Of a stretch of DNA of 64,000 nucleotides, positions 16,054 to 25,761 are shown piece after piece. The notes beneath the pieces are model-generated. The model was not told the origin of the DNA. It saw only the letters and a list, made by a program, of their open reading frames with translations, and made no database searches. Made by a program: the position numbers and the translations under genes. The stretch is from an uncultured Roseburia sp. (lineage in GTDB: Bacteria > Bacillota > Clostridia > Lachnospirales > Lachnospiraceae), in contig CAAELX010000027.1 of NCBI GenBank assembly GCA_900756925.1, forward strand, positions 15,967-79,966, written 5' to 3'. Each line of letters starts with the position of its first letter. The stretch's first letter is position 1.

Positions 16054-17730
16054 TTATTTTTTTTTCTGTCTGGCGAGCTCTTTCATCTCTTTTGCGCTCT
16101 CCCTGACTTTATCGGTGATCTCCACTCCGCCTAACATCCTCGCCAACTCCTCAATGCTCTCCTCGCTAGAAAGCTCCCGGATTCTTGATACGGTCGTCTG
16201 GTTCTCAACTGATTTTTCAATCAAATAATGTGCATCTGCCATCGCTGCAATCTGAGGCAGATGGGTGATACAGATAATCTGATGGTTTTTTCCGAGCACG
16301 TTCATCTTCTCCGATACCATCTGGGCAGTTCTTCCGCTGATACCGCTGTCAATCTCATCAAAAATCAATGTCTCAATTGCATCGTTATCCGCAAGCACGG
16401 TCTTGATTGCAAGCATAATACGGGACAGCTCTCCTCCAGATGCCACTTTTCCAAGCGGTTTTACCGGCTCCCCCGGGTTTGTGGAGATTAAAAATTCTGC
16501 GTCATCCGTTCCGTTCGCTGTATAATCCGGTGTTCTTTCAAAATGCATCTCAAAACGCACATCCAGAAAATTTAAATCTTTTAATGCTTCCGTCACAGCT
16601 GCCGTAAGCGTAACGGCATACTTCTTCCGGATCTTCGACACCTGTTCACAGCAGTCTTCTAACTCTTTCCTTGCACACTCTAACTGCTTTTTCAGGCGGG
16701 ACAGGTAAGCATCATAATCTTGAAGCTTTGCCATGCGCTCCCGTTTTTCCTCTGCCGCCTCTAACACTGATGCGATAGAATTGCCATATTTCGACTTCAG
16801 ATGATTGATCTCGTCCAATCGCTTCTCCATCTGGTAAAACGTCTCATCGTCAAACTCTGTCTCATCTATATATTCCGCGATTTCCCGGTTAAAATCATTC
16901 ACCAGGCTGTCGATCTGCAGCAATTGATCTTCTAAGTTCTTCACCTGTTCATCATAGGCAGCCCCTGCGCCAAGCTCCCGCACAGCCCGTCCGATCAGCT
17001 CGGAGGCACTGTCATCCTGGCTTCCGGTGAGCTGATATGCCCCGTTCACCGCCTCCATGATCTTCTTTCCATTGGAAAACTTCCGGTAATTGGCCTCTAA
17101 TGTCTCATCTTCCCCAATCTCGAGTCCTGCTTCCTCGATCTCACGGACTTCATATTCCAGAAAAGAAAGCTCCCTCAGACGTTCTTCCTCATTTACATCT
17201 GCATGAGCAAGCTCCTCCTCAATCCTTCTGTATTCCTGATAAGATGCCCGTACTTTCTGCTTCCAGTCAGCGAGCTCTTCCTTCGCATAGTCATCTAAGA
17301 TTTCCAGATGCTTCCTCTTCGAAAGCAGGGACTGATGCTCATGCTGCCCGTGGATGTCGATCAGGACGGATGCGATCGCTTTCATCTTCGACACCGGAAC
17401 ACTCTCAGAATTTACCTTTGCAACGCCTCTGCCGTTTACAATCTTTCTGCTTAAAATGATCTGGTCATTTTCCGGAATTACATCTAATTCCTTTAACAAT
17501 TCCTTCTGTCTTGGATCTGTCACAGAAAAAATAAGTTCAACCAGTGCGTAGTCAGCATTTTCACGCAGCATCTCCTTCTGCACCTTCTCTCCCAGTGCAA
17601 GATTGATAGAGCCAATGATAATAGATTTTCCGGCCCCTGTCTCACCAGAGAGAATATTTAAACCTTCCTTGAAGTCAACCTCTGCCTCGTTGATCAGAGC
17701 CAGATTTTTTACATGCAGGTTTTGTAACAT
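16054..17730 (-). CDS. recN: DNA repair protein RecN
   Basis: 558 residues, the normal RecN length. SMC-like: Walker A GETGAGKS near residue 30, long coiled coil through the middle (about 160-370), and the C-terminal ATPase lobe with KPLGKVASGGELSRIMLAIK and LIFDEIDSGISGRTAQMV. RecN acts early in recombinational repair of double-strand breaks. It is the last gene of the nusB-xseA-xseB-ispA-dxs-tlyA-nadK-argR-recN run, 32 bp after argR. Confidence 0.97.
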   Translation of the reverse strand: MLQNLHVKNLALINEAEVDFKEGLNILSGETGAGKSIIIGSINLALGEKVQKEMLRENADYALVELIFSVTDPRQKELLKELDVIPENDQIILSRKIVNGRGVAKVNSESVPVSKMKAIASVLIDIHGQHEHQSLLSKRKHLEILDDYAKEELADWKQKVRASYQEYRRIEEELAHADVNEEERLRELSFLEYEVREIEEAGLEIGEDETLEANYRKFSNGKKIMEAVNGAYQLTGSQDDSASELIGRAVRELGAGAAYDEQVKNLEDQLLQIDSLVNDFNREIAEYIDETEFDDETFYQMEKRLDEINHLKSKYGNSIASVLEAAEEKRERMAKLQDYDAYLSRLKKQLECARKELEDCCEQVSKIRKKYAVTLTAAVTEALKDLNFLDVRFEMHFERTPDYTANGTDDAEFLISTNPGEPVKPLGKVASGGELSRIMLAIKTVLADNDAIETLIFDEIDSGISGRTAQMVSEKMNVLGKNHQIICITHLPQIAAMADAHYLIEKSVENQTTVSRIRELSSEESIEELARMLGGVEITDKVRESAKEMKELARQKKK

Positions 17731-17762
17731 AAACTTTTTACACCTTCCCCATAAAGTCCGTC

Positions 17763-18233
17763 TTATTGTTCTACAAGCTTGCGAAGTCTTCCTATCACCT
17801 CAATCGTATCGTCCACACTGCGGACCGCACACATGATCGTGTCGTCCCCGGCAATACAGCCTACGATTTCGTGCAGGTGCATCGCATCGATCGCTGCTGC
17901 GACCGCCATTGCCATACCAGAAACAGTTTTGATTACCAGAATATTCTGTGCCATATCCATGGAAACAAAACCATCCCGGAACACCCGGATATATTTTTCG
18001 GAGAGGTCTTCGCTGTTGTCTGTCAGTGCGGCATATTTCTGCCTGCCATTGCTCATCGCAACCTTCGTAAGCTTCAATTCCCGGATATCCCGCGACACGG
18101 TTGCCTGTGTCACCTGATAGCCTTCCTTCTGCAAATAATCGGACAGCTCCTCCTGTGTCTCAATCTCATGTTTTCTGATCAGCTCTAACATCTTCGCCTG
18201 ACGTTTTGTTTTCATGCCTGTCTGCGTCTCCAT
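17763..18233 (-). CDS. argR: Arginine repressor ArgR
   Basis: 156 residues. N-terminal winged helix with QEELSDYLQKEGYQVTQATVSRDIRELKL, the ArgR signature, and a C-terminal arginine-binding hexamerisation domain with GCIAGDDTIMCAVRSVDD. It controls arginine biosynthesis and catabolism genes. The start is uncertain: ATG at 18233, or the ATG six codons later (MKTKRQAKML) which has GGAG further upstream. It starts 12 bp after nadK. Confidence 0.95.
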   Translation of the reverse strand: METQTGMKTKRQAKMLELIRKHEIETQEELSDYLQKEGYQVTQATVSRDIRELKLTKVAMSNGRQKYAALTDNSEDLSEKYIRVFRDGFVSMDMAQNILVIKTVSGMAMAVAAAIDAMHLHEIVGCIAGDDTIMCAVRSVDDTIEVIGRLRKLVEQ

Positions 18234-18244
18234 TTCTATCTGAA

Positions 18245-19105
18245 CTAATTATAGTTTTCCATCTTTTTCCTCAGGATCTCCAGAAAGCTCTTTCTGCTGA
18301 GCTTGCAGACCTTCGCTACTGAAGCCGCCTGTTTCACAACCAGACGGTCTCCGACTTCAAGACCAACTGCATTGTCTCCGTCATAGCTCACCTCAACGGT
18401 CTCATCCTTCTGGGAACGCCTCTGTCCGATCTCGATCATAACCTCATCATCTGCACTGATCACGATACTTCTGGAATTGAGATTGTGTGCATTGATCGGT
18501 GTGATTAACATCATCTTTGCCTTCGGATCCACGATTGGACCGCCTGCGGACATATTATAGCCGGTTGAACCGGTCGGTGTAGATACAATAATCCCGTCTG
18601 CCCGGAAGGTATTTAAATATTCACCGTTCACAGATACAATCAGATTGACCACAGACAGTGCTCCCGTCCGGTGGATAACCACATCGTTTAAGGCAGTCTT
18701 TGCCTCTGTCTGAATCCCGTTCTTAATTCCATAGGCGCTTAACATCATCCGCTCCTCAAGCATATAATGCCCGTCCATCAGCTCATCGATCGCGTCAAAT
18801 ATGTTTGCTGCCTCTAACTCGCACAGATAACCAAGTGTCCCGAGATTCACGCCGATCAGCGGGAGCTTCTCATCCACCAGCTTTGCCGCTGCACGGATCA
18901 ATGTGCCATCTCCGCCTAATACCAGCACGCACTCCGTCCCTTCTGCAATGTCCGCAGAGTCCGGCGCCGCATGCCTTGCATCATCCCCGGTGCTGCTGTA
19001 GCACTGGCAGCTTCCGCCTCTCGCTTCAATATACCTTCGGATCTTTCCGGTGAATACCAGTCCCTTGTCCTTAAACTCGTTCGTTATAATCAAAAAATGT
19101 TTCAT
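18245..19105 (-). CDS. nadK: NAD kinase
   Basis: 286 residues. It carries the kinase GGDGT motif (VLVLGGDGTLIRAA, about 62-75), NLGTLGYL (about 87-94) and the conserved TPTGSTGYNMSAGGPIV (about 178-194). It makes NADP from NAD with ATP or polyphosphate. It lies in the conserved tlyA-nadK-argR-recN order. Confidence 0.97.
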   Translation of the reverse strand: MKHFLIITNEFKDKGLVFTGKIRRYIEARGGSCQCYSSTGDDARHAAPDSADIAEGTECVLVLGGDGTLIRAAAKLVDEKLPLIGVNLGTLGYLCELEAANIFDAIDELMDGHYMLEERMMLSAYGIKNGIQTEAKTALNDVVIHRTGALSVVNLIVSVNGEYLNTFRADGIIVSTPTGSTGYNMSAGGPIVDPKAKMMLITPINAHNLNSRSIVISADDEVMIEIGQRRSQKDETVEVSYDGDNAVGLEVGDRLVVKQAASVAKVCKLSRKSFLEILRKKMENYN

Positions 19106-19142
19106 GTCCGCTTACCGCCTGTCTGTTGTTCTAAAGCGCTCT

Positions 19143-19946
19143 TTATTTGTCGAGTTCTCCATGCGCAGCTTCTACCACTGCGTGAATATCTACGGTATCT
19201 GCCATGCTGCCCTCTTCTGTTTTTCTGATATAAACCAGATATTCAATATTTCCTTCCGGCCCCTTGATTGGGGAGTATTCAAGATTCAAGATAGAAAAGC
19301 CTGTCTCTAAAGCAAAATCAATCACTTTATGGATAACTTCCTCATGAACTGCCTTATCCCTTACAACCCCTTTCTTGCCGACCTTCTCTCTTCCTGCTTC
19401 AAACTGTGGTTTAATCAGGCATACCATCTCGCCGTCATCCTGTAAGAGTGCCCTCGCCGGACCTAATACCTTGGTGAGGGAGATAAAGGAGACGTCCACA
19501 GAAGCAAAGTCAAGCCTGTCTGCAATATCCTCCGGTGTCACATAGCGGATATTTGTCTTCTCCATGCAGACAACACGCTCATCCTGGCGCAGCTTCCACG
19601 CGAACTGTCCGTATCCGACGTCAACCGCATATACTTTACTTGCACCATTTTGCAGCATACAGTCTGTAAATCCCCCGGTCGAAGCCCCGATATCCATGCA
19701 GACCTTTCCATCTAATGTAATACCAAAATGGGTCATCGCTTTCTCTAACTTTAACCCTCCACGGCTGACATATTTTAATGTATTTCCTTTAATCTCAATC
19801 TTCGCATTCTCATCGAAGGAGGATCCTGCCTTGTCTTCCCGGTTATTGTCCACAAAGACATTTCCTTCCATAATCATCGTTTTTGCTTTCTCTCTGGAAG
19901 GTGCAAGCCCTTTCTTTACCAATAATATATCTAATCGTTCTTTCAT
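19143..19946 (-). CDS. tlyA: TlyA-family rRNA 2'-O-methyltransferase/S4-domain protein
   Basis: 267 residues. An N-terminal S4 RNA-binding domain (MKERLDILLVKKGLAPSREKAK to about 60) precedes a Rossmann SAM domain with CMDIGASTGGFTDCMLQNGA (about 83-102) and VDVGYGQFAWKLR. In mycobacteria TlyA methylates 16S and 23S rRNA; orthologues in Firmicutes are often labelled hemolysin without good support. It follows dxs by 18 bp. Confidence 0.92.
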   Translation of the reverse strand: MKERLDILLVKKGLAPSREKAKTMIMEGNVFVDNNREDKAGSSFDENAKIEIKGNTLKYVSRGGLKLEKAMTHFGITLDGKVCMDIGASTGGFTDCMLQNGASKVYAVDVGYGQFAWKLRQDERVVCMEKTNIRYVTPEDIADRLDFASVDVSFISLTKVLGPARALLQDDGEMVCLIKPQFEAGREKVGKKGVVRDKAVHEEVIHKVIDFALETGFSILNLEYSPIKGPEGNIEYLVYIRKTEEGSMADTVDIHAVVEAAHGELDK

Positions 19947-19964
19947 AGTCTTCCAATCTTTCTT

Positions 19965-21902
19965 TTACTGTGTATCTGAACGTTCACAGCAGATTCTCTC
20001 TTCCTGACAGACCTCCTCTGTCACACTGCTATTCTGACAGACACATTCCCCGTATGCTTCCATAGTGCGCTTTACAATGGTATCTTTATCAATTCCGACT
20101 TCCCTGCGGAGAATCTCCACGTTTCCATGTTCCACATACTCATCCGGAATCGCGATGTTCAAAATCCGGATTGGCCTGCCACTGCGGTTATAGTATTCGG
20201 TCACGTGCTCCCCGAAGCCTCCGGTGATCACGTTTTCCTCTAAGGTGACGATCAGACTGTGTCCTTCTGTCACTTCCTCTAACATCTTCTCATCTAACGG
20301 CTTTGCAAACCGGGCATTGATCAGGCTGCACGCATATCCCTCCGCCTTCAGTTCTTCCCGGACTGCTTCCGCGGTCTTTACCATGGAGCCTAATGCAAAC
20401 AGGGCAATCTCTGATTCCCGGAAGATCCATTCGCCTTTTCCATAGCGGATCGGCTCCCTGTAATCTTTCAGCCCGTCATACGCTTCGCCTCTCGGGTAGC
20501 GCACTGCGATCGGCGCCCCAAAGTCCACGGCGAACTTGATCATATCCGACAGCTCCCACTTATTCTTCGGCGCCAAGACCGTCATATTCGGAATGGTTGA
20601 CAGATATGACAGATCAAATATTCCCTGATGCGTTTCTCCGTCACTTCCAACAAGCCCTGCCCGGTCAATCGCAAAGATAACCGGCAGGTTCTGGATACAG
20701 ACATCATGTAAAATCTGGTCATATGCCCTCTGCAAAAAGGAGGAGTACACCGCAAAAATCGGTTTCAAGCCTGCTGCTGCGAGCCCTGCGGAAAAAGTAA
20801 CCGCATGCTGCTCTGCAATGCCGACATCAAAGAACCTCTCCGGAAACATATTATGAAAACGCTTCAATCCGGTTCCGTCTGCCATAGCAGCCGTTACCGC
20901 CACCACTTTCTCATCCCGGTCTCCGAGCTTTCTCATGACAGTCGAGAAAATGTCGGTATAATTTGCCTTCACACGCGGATGCTTCGGAAGCCCTGTCTCA
21001 ATCTCAAACGGCTCTGTGCCATGGAATCTTGCCGGATGCCGTTCCGCTGGTGCATACCCGGCACCCTTATGCGTCAGCACATGCACAAGCACCGGTCCGT
21101 CAATTCTTGATGCTTCTTTCAAAAGCTTCAAGATACCTTGCAGGTCCCCGCCATCCACAGGACCTAAATAGACAATTCCCATCTCCTCAAAAAACATACC
21201 CGGGATCAAAAGCTGCTTGATGCCGCTCTTCGTCTTCCGGATCCGTGATACCATCCTGTCTCCATATGGCATCCTGTTCAGGGAATTCAACACATTTAAC
21301 TTCAGATCCAGATAGGCATCCGCTGTCCGAAAGCCCGCCAGATACGTCGACAGTCCCCCGACATTCTCCGAAATGGACATATTATTGTCATTCAATACAA
21401 TTATAAAATTCGATTTCAGCCTTGCTGCATTGTTAAGCGCCTCGAATGCCATACCGCCGGTGAGCGCACCGTCCCCGATCACCGATACCACCCGGTAATC
21501 CTCCCCGGTAATCTCTCTCGCCTGTGCATAGCCCAGCCCTGCGGAAATAGAAGTCGAGCTGTGTCCGGTATCAAAACTGTCACATTCACTCTCCTTTCGC
21601 TTCGGGAATCCACTCATCCCTCCGTATTTCCGGAGTTCTTCAAATCCCTCCCTCCGTCCGGTGAGCAGCTTGTGGGTATATGCCTGATGTCCCACATCCC
21701 AGATAATCTTATCCTTCGGGAAATCCAAAAACAGGTGTAATGCCATCGTAAGTTCCACAACACCCAGATTCGATGCCAGATGTCCCCCGGTTACAGAAAT
21801 CTTCTCTATCAGAAATTCCCGGATCTCGTCCGCAAGAATTTTAAGTTCTTCGTCTGAGAGTTCTTTTATATCATTTTCTTTCTTTATCTTCTCCAATACC
21901 AT
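19965..21902 (-). CDS. dxs: 1-deoxy-D-xylulose-5-phosphate synthase
   Basis: 645 residues. Thiamine diphosphate motifs are VIGDGALTGGMAFEALNNA (about 143-161) and DVGIAEQHAVTFSAGLA near 360, which holds the conserved Glu. It condenses pyruvate and glyceraldehyde 3-phosphate, the first MEP-pathway step, feeding IspA. The C-terminus has an extra tail of about 25 residues with five Cys (CVCQ...VCQEERICCERSD), beyond the usual end of the family. It lies between ispA and tlyA. Confidence 0.97.
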   Translation of the reverse strand: MVLEKIKKENDIKELSDEELKILADEIREFLIEKISVTGGHLASNLGVVELTMALHLFLDFPKDKIIWDVGHQAYTHKLLTGRREGFEELRKYGGMSGFPKRKESECDSFDTGHSSTSISAGLGYAQAREITGEDYRVVSVIGDGALTGGMAFEALNNAARLKSNFIIVLNDNNMSISENVGGLSTYLAGFRTADAYLDLKLNVLNSLNRMPYGDRMVSRIRKTKSGIKQLLIPGMFFEEMGIVYLGPVDGGDLQGILKLLKEASRIDGPVLVHVLTHKGAGYAPAERHPARFHGTEPFEIETGLPKHPRVKANYTDIFSTVMRKLGDRDEKVVAVTAAMADGTGLKRFHNMFPERFFDVGIAEQHAVTFSAGLAAAGLKPIFAVYSSFLQRAYDQILHDVCIQNLPVIFAIDRAGLVGSDGETHQGIFDLSYLSTIPNMTVLAPKNKWELSDMIKFAVDFGAPIAVRYPRGEAYDGLKDYREPIRYGKGEWIFRESEIALFALGSMVKTAEAVREELKAEGYACSLINARFAKPLDEKMLEEVTEGHSLIVTLEENVITGGFGEHVTEYYNRSGRPIRILNIAIPDEYVEHGNVEILRREVGIDKDTIVKRTMEAYGECVCQNSSVTEEVCQEERICCERSDTQ

Positions 21903-21946
21903 ATCTGGTACCTCACAGTTTTTTCTTTTCCGGATTCATCCCGGTT

Positions 21947-22843
21947 CTACTTCTCCCTTGCAATCAGGTAAAGTAAAAGATCTTTTAAAAATTCGTTCTT
22001 CACCACGAGGGAATCCATCCGCTCCACCGCGCTGTTCGAATACTTCTTCACATCTTCCATCGCCTTCTCAAGTCCCTCAAACGTCACATACGTCGCCTTA
22101 TGGTTCTTCTCATCGCTTCCGATCGGTTTGCCGAGCACCTCCAGGGAACTCGTCACATCGAGAATGTCATCCTGGATCTGGAACGCGATCCCCACTTCCG
22201 TTGCGGCTGCCTCGACCGTGTTCTGTTCCTTCTTTGTCGCGCCTGCAAGCACTGCCCCGATCAGCATGGAACTCTCTAACAGTGCCCCTGTCTTCAATCG
22301 GTAAATAAAATCAAGCTTCTCTCTTGTGATATCCCCGGTATCCTCCGACTGCACATCCACGACCTGACCGCCAACCATTCCATAGATGCCGGCTTTTGTG
22401 GCAAGGATCTGCAATGCCCTTCCGATGTTCCGGTTGTCCGGCTCCATATCGAATGCTGTCAGCGCTGTCTCATATGCAAAATTAAGCAGTGCATCCCCTG
22501 CTAAAATTCCCATTGCCTCGCCGTATACCGCATGCGTTGTCTTCTTACCCCTGCGGTATTCATCGTTGTCCATCGCCGGGAGATCGTCATGTACAAGTGA
22601 ATACGTGTGGATCATCTCGATTGCCGCCATAAAAGGCTCGATCACCTTCGATTTGCCGCCGAACAGCCGGTACGTCTCAAGCATCAACATTGGTCTTAAG
22701 CGCTTGCCGCCTGCCAATATGCTGTAATTCATCGCTTCCATGACCGTCTTCTGATAGCCTTCCTCCGCCGGGAGATACTGTTCTATGATACTGTCTATTT
22801 CTTCTGTTCTTTTCTGAATCTCTGTTCTGATATCCACAATCAC
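21947..22843 (-). CDS. ispA: Polyprenyl (farnesyl/geranyl) diphosphate synthase
   Basis: 298 residues. The two Asp-rich motifs are present: DDLPAMDNDEYRRGKKTTH (about 91-109) and FQIQDDILDVT (about 222-232). It builds geranyl or farnesyl diphosphate from IPP and DMAPP for undecaprenyl and quinone-type lipids. It lies between xseB and dxs, a standard Firmicutes arrangement. Confidence 0.95.
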   Translation of the reverse strand: MIVDIRTEIQKRTEEIDSIIEQYLPAEEGYQKTVMEAMNYSILAGGKRLRPMLMLETYRLFGGKSKVIEPFMAAIEMIHTYSLVHDDLPAMDNDEYRRGKKTTHAVYGEAMGILAGDALLNFAYETALTAFDMEPDNRNIGRALQILATKAGIYGMVGGQVVDVQSEDTGDITREKLDFIYRLKTGALLESSMLIGAVLAGATKKEQNTVEAAATEVGIAFQIQDDILDVTSSLEVLGKPIGSDEKNHKATYVTFEGLEKAMEDVKKYSNSAVERMDSLVVKNEFLKDLLLYLIAREK

Positions 22844-22853
22844 CGCTCCTTTT

Positions 22854-23087
22854 TTAGAAATCGCCTAGCGTCCCATCCGGTTCGATCACCTGCATCTTCT
22901 TCTCCACTGCATCTAACAGCTCGTTGCACGTTTTCAGACGCTCCACACCGTTCTTATATAAGGAAAAAGATTCGTCTAACGTCACATCCGGCTGTTCCAT
23001 CTTCGCAATAATTGCTTCAATCTCTGCAAAGGTGTCTTCCAGGGAAATCTGTCCTTCCGGAAGCGTTTCTGTCTTCTTCTCACTCAT
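22854..23087 (-). CDS. xseB: Exodeoxyribonuclease VII small subunit
   Basis: 77 residues, family length. The core IEAIIAKMEQPDVTLDESFSLYKNGVERLKTCNELLD is the XseB helical hairpin. It assembles with XseA to form exonuclease VII, which degrades single-stranded DNA. The start overlaps the end of xseA by 8 bp, implying translational coupling. Confidence 0.95.
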   Translation of the reverse strand: MSEKKTETLPEGQISLEDTFAEIEAIIAKMEQPDVTLDESFSLYKNGVERLKTCNELLDAVEKKMQVIEPDGTLGDF

Positions 23088-24285
23088 CTGTCTCTACCTC
23101 CGTAACTTCTGCCTGCAGCCGTCCTTTTAACAAGTGGACGGTAAGCTGCTGCCCTACTGACACCGCCGAAGCATCTGTCACTGCATGCCCGCTCTCATCC
23201 GCCACATAGGAAAAGCCCTGGCTTAGCTTCTTCACCGGGGACATGCCCTCTAACCTGCCGGAGAGGAGCGCTAGCTCATGCCGTTTTCCCTTAAGGATCT
23301 GTTCCATCCTGCCTGACAGCTTCTCCTCGAGATCTGCCGCAAGCTTCCGCCTCTCGCGAAGCTTTAACTCCGGACTTAAATAGCGCAGCCTCGTCTGATA
23401 TTCCCTCAGCCGCAAATAAGCATTCTGTGCACGCTGCCTTAAGCACCGTTCCATCTGTGTCTGTAACCTCTGCTGCCGTTCCAAAGCCGCCTGATAATCA
23501 AACACGGCAAGCTCTGCCGCCGCAGAGGGAGTCGGAGCCCGCATATCTGCCACATAGTCTGCGATCGTGGTGTCCGTCTCATGTCCAACCGCCGAGATAA
23601 CCGGTGTCTCACACTCGAAGATTGCCCGTGCAACCTCCTCCTCGTTGAACGCCCACAGATCCTCGATGGAACCGCCTCCGCGTCCTACAACGATCACATC
23701 CACGCCAAGTGCATCGAGTGCATGGATGCCATTGATGATGCTGTTTGCCGCGCCGTCCCCCTGCACGAGTGCCGGATACAGGATCAGCTGCACATACGGA
23801 TTCCTGCGTCTCGCAATATTGCGGATATCCTGTACTGCCGCGCCGGTTGGAGCTGTCACGATCCCGAGTCGTCTGATATACTTCGGGATCGGCTTCTTAT
23901 ACTCCGGGGCGAACATCCCCATCTCTTCTAACTCACGCTTTAACGCTTCGAACTTCAGATACAAATTACCAGCTCCATCCAGCGCGATCTCCCTGGCATA
24001 GAGCTGATACTTTCCATCTCTCTCATATACTTCTATGGAGCCGGTCACGATCACCTTGTCCCCTTCCTTCATCGGGAATGCAAGACCTCTGCGGTTCCCC
24101 GCAAACATAATCGCGCCGATCGTCCCCACAGCGTCCTTTAACGTAAAATAAATGTGTCCGGAGGAGTGGTACTTACAGTTCGACACTTCCCCTTTCACAC
24201 TGATCCGCTGCATCATAAAATCCTGGGCAAACATATTCTTAATATATGTATTCACCTGCCCGACGGAATAAACATTCTTCATCAT
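23080..24285 (-). CDS. xseA: Exodeoxyribonuclease VII large subunit
   Basis: 401 residues. An N-terminal OB fold (ISVKGEVSNCKYHSSGHIYFTLKD, about 23-47) is followed by the catalytic domain with GVDVIVVGRGGGSIEDLWAFNEE (about 194-216) and VISAVGHETDTTIADYVAD. It lacks only a little at the C-terminus compared with longer relatives. Its ATG overlaps the nusB stop (ATGA). Confidence 0.97.
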   Translation of the reverse strand: MMKNVYSVGQVNTYIKNMFAQDFMMQRISVKGEVSNCKYHSSGHIYFTLKDAVGTIGAIMFAGNRRGLAFPMKEGDKVIVTGSIEVYERDGKYQLYAREIALDGAGNLYLKFEALKRELEEMGMFAPEYKKPIPKYIRRLGIVTAPTGAAVQDIRNIARRRNPYVQLILYPALVQGDGAANSIINGIHALDALGVDVIVVGRGGGSIEDLWAFNEEEVARAIFECETPVISAVGHETDTTIADYVADMRAPTPSAAAELAVFDYQAALERQQRLQTQMERCLRQRAQNAYLRLREYQTRLRYLSPELKLRERRKLAADLEEKLSGRMEQILKGKRHELALLSGRLEGMSPVKKLSQGFSYVADESGHAVTDASAVSVGQQLTVHLLKGRLQAEVTEVETDE

Positions 24286-24674
24286 GCCAGTTTTGCTAAA
24301 ATGCCATTGACAAATGCCGGTGAATCATCCGTTCCGTACTGCTTTGCAAGCTCAACTGCCTCGTTGATCGCAACCTTTACCGGAATATCTTCTTCGTACT
24401 TCATCTCATAGACGGCAAGACGGATGATCGTAAGATCCACCTTACCCATACGGGTTGTCTTCCAGCCCTTTGCCACCTCGTTCACGGCAGCATCGATCTC
24501 TGTGATCTTCTCTACAATATTCTCAAACTTCTTCGTGATATATTCCTTATCCTTCTCGCTGCAGGATTCCTCCTCATCGAACAGAACAGCCTGCTCCTTC
24601 ATCTCCTCTGCATCGTGAAATTCCACGCGGAATAACATCTTAAATACCTGTTCTCTTAACGCTCTTCTTGTCAT
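24282..24674 (-). CDS. nusB: Transcription antitermination factor NusB
   Basis: 130 residues, all-helical NusB pattern starting TRRALREQVFKMLFRVEFHD and ending ELAKQYGTDDSPAFVNGILAKL. NusB works with NusE on boxA RNA in rRNA operons. It is the first gene of the operon that runs to recN. The Asp23 gene upstream has its own terminator. Confidence 0.96.
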   Translation of the reverse strand: MTRRALREQVFKMLFRVEFHDAEEMKEQAVLFDEEESCSEKDKEYITKKFENIVEKITEIDAAVNEVAKGWKTTRMGKVDLTIIRLAVYEMKYEEDIPVKVAINEAVELAKQYGTDDSPAFVNGILAKLA

Positions 24675-24721
24675 TGCTTCGTCCTCTCTCCTCGTTCTTC
24701 TCTTTTCTTCCTCTCTTAAGG

Positions 24722-24747
24722 AAAAAAAAGGATGTCTTAAGACACCC
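24722..24747 (-). terminator. Terminator after Asp23 gene
   Basis: GGATGTC and GACACCC (24730-24747) form a compact hairpin, followed on the minus strand by eight T residues (24729-24722). Confidence 0.85.
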
Positions 24748-24787
24748 TTTATGATACTGCGCCGTTATTCCCTCTCAAACAGAAGGA

Positions 24788-25165
24788 TTATTTGTTATTT
24801 CCCATATCAACGCTGGCGATACGCACATTGACAATTGACACTTCCAGTCCTGTCATGTTCTCAATCGCATTCTTCACCTTGTCCTGTACTTCCGCAGATA
24901 CCTTTGGAATGGAGCATCCATATGCGATGTTGAGCGAAAGGTCTACATTCACAATGTTGTCTAACACTTCCACGCGTACACCCTTGGAAAGATTCTTCAT
25001 TCCAAGCTTGCTGACAAGTTCATTCGTAATATTTCCTGCCATGGAGCTGACACCTTCCACCTCTGTGGCAGCAAGTCCCGCGATAATGGTTACTACTTCA
25101 TCTGCAATCTTCACTTCTCCTAAATGTCCATCCTTTATTATAATTATTTTTCTATCATCAGCCAT
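24788..25165 (-). CDS. Asp23/Gls24 family protein
   Basis: 125 residues, full-length Asp23 fold: ADEVVTIIAGLAATEVEGVSSM near 20 and VNVDLSLNIAYGCSIPKVSAEVQDKVKNAIENMTG. Asp23 proteins sit under the cell membrane and are linked to envelope stress in staphylococci. Position just before nusB is common in Clostridia. AGGAGGCACTGTGCA precedes the ATG. Confidence 0.92.
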   Translation of the reverse strand: MADDRKIIIIKDGHLGEVKIADEVVTIIAGLAATEVEGVSSMAGNITNELVSKLGMKNLSKGVRVEVLDNIVNVDLSLNIAYGCSIPKVSAEVQDKVKNAIENMTGLEVSIVNVRIASVDMGNNK

Positions 25166-25239
25166 TGCACAGTGCCTCCTAAGTGATATTATATACTTAT
25201 TATAGCAGACTATTCTACTTTTGGGAACAGAAAAAAGAA

Positions 25240-25644
25240 TTAAATTTCCTGCTCTTCGAATTCACACAGTCCGTCTCCTGGCTCGGAAGCGAATGTGTAG
25301 GCAATGTGCTCACCCTCGAAGGAAATCTCAAAGCTTCCCTCCATATCTAAAAACGAATGTAAATGCGCGATCTCGGACAGAATCTCTGCAAATTCATCTA
25401 AAAAGGATTCCGCTGCATCGACATTTTCGCAATGTTCCTCCTCGATCACCTCATCCACATACAGTCTTACTTCAAATTCATCCAGATCACTCTCATTGTC
25501 GATTTCTGCACAGCTTATGTATGGATTTGTATGATGCTGCAGGGCATTTTCCAGATAAGATGCGCAGGAAAGTATCCTCGACTGGGAGACGTCCTCCGCC
25601 TCTAAATATAATTTATACTGAATTTTCAATTTGTTGTCTGACAT
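25240..25644 (-). CDS. Small acidic protein of unknown function
   Basis: 134 residues, strongly acidic (clusters of Asp and Glu such as DNESDLDEFEVRLYVDEVIEEEHCENVDAAESFLDEF), with no signal peptide or membrane segment. It looks like a real gene from its length and protein-like composition, and is in the same direction as the Asp23 and nusB genes. No family is recognised. A regulatory or assembly role tied to its neighbours would be a guess. Confidence 0.7.
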   Translation of the reverse strand: MSDNKLKIQYKLYLEAEDVSQSRILSCASYLENALQHHTNPYISCAEIDNESDLDEFEVRLYVDEVIEEEHCENVDAAESFLDEFAEILSEIAHLHSFLDMEGSFEISFEGEHIAYTFASEPGDGLCEFEEQEI

Positions 25645-25761
25645 GCTTTTTCCTCACTTTATTCTCTGGGATACAATGTTACCGGTCTGTTATGCTTTCC
25701 GTCTATTCTACCTCATATTCTGCCGGAATGTAAATAGATAAGCATAATAAAATTGTATAAA

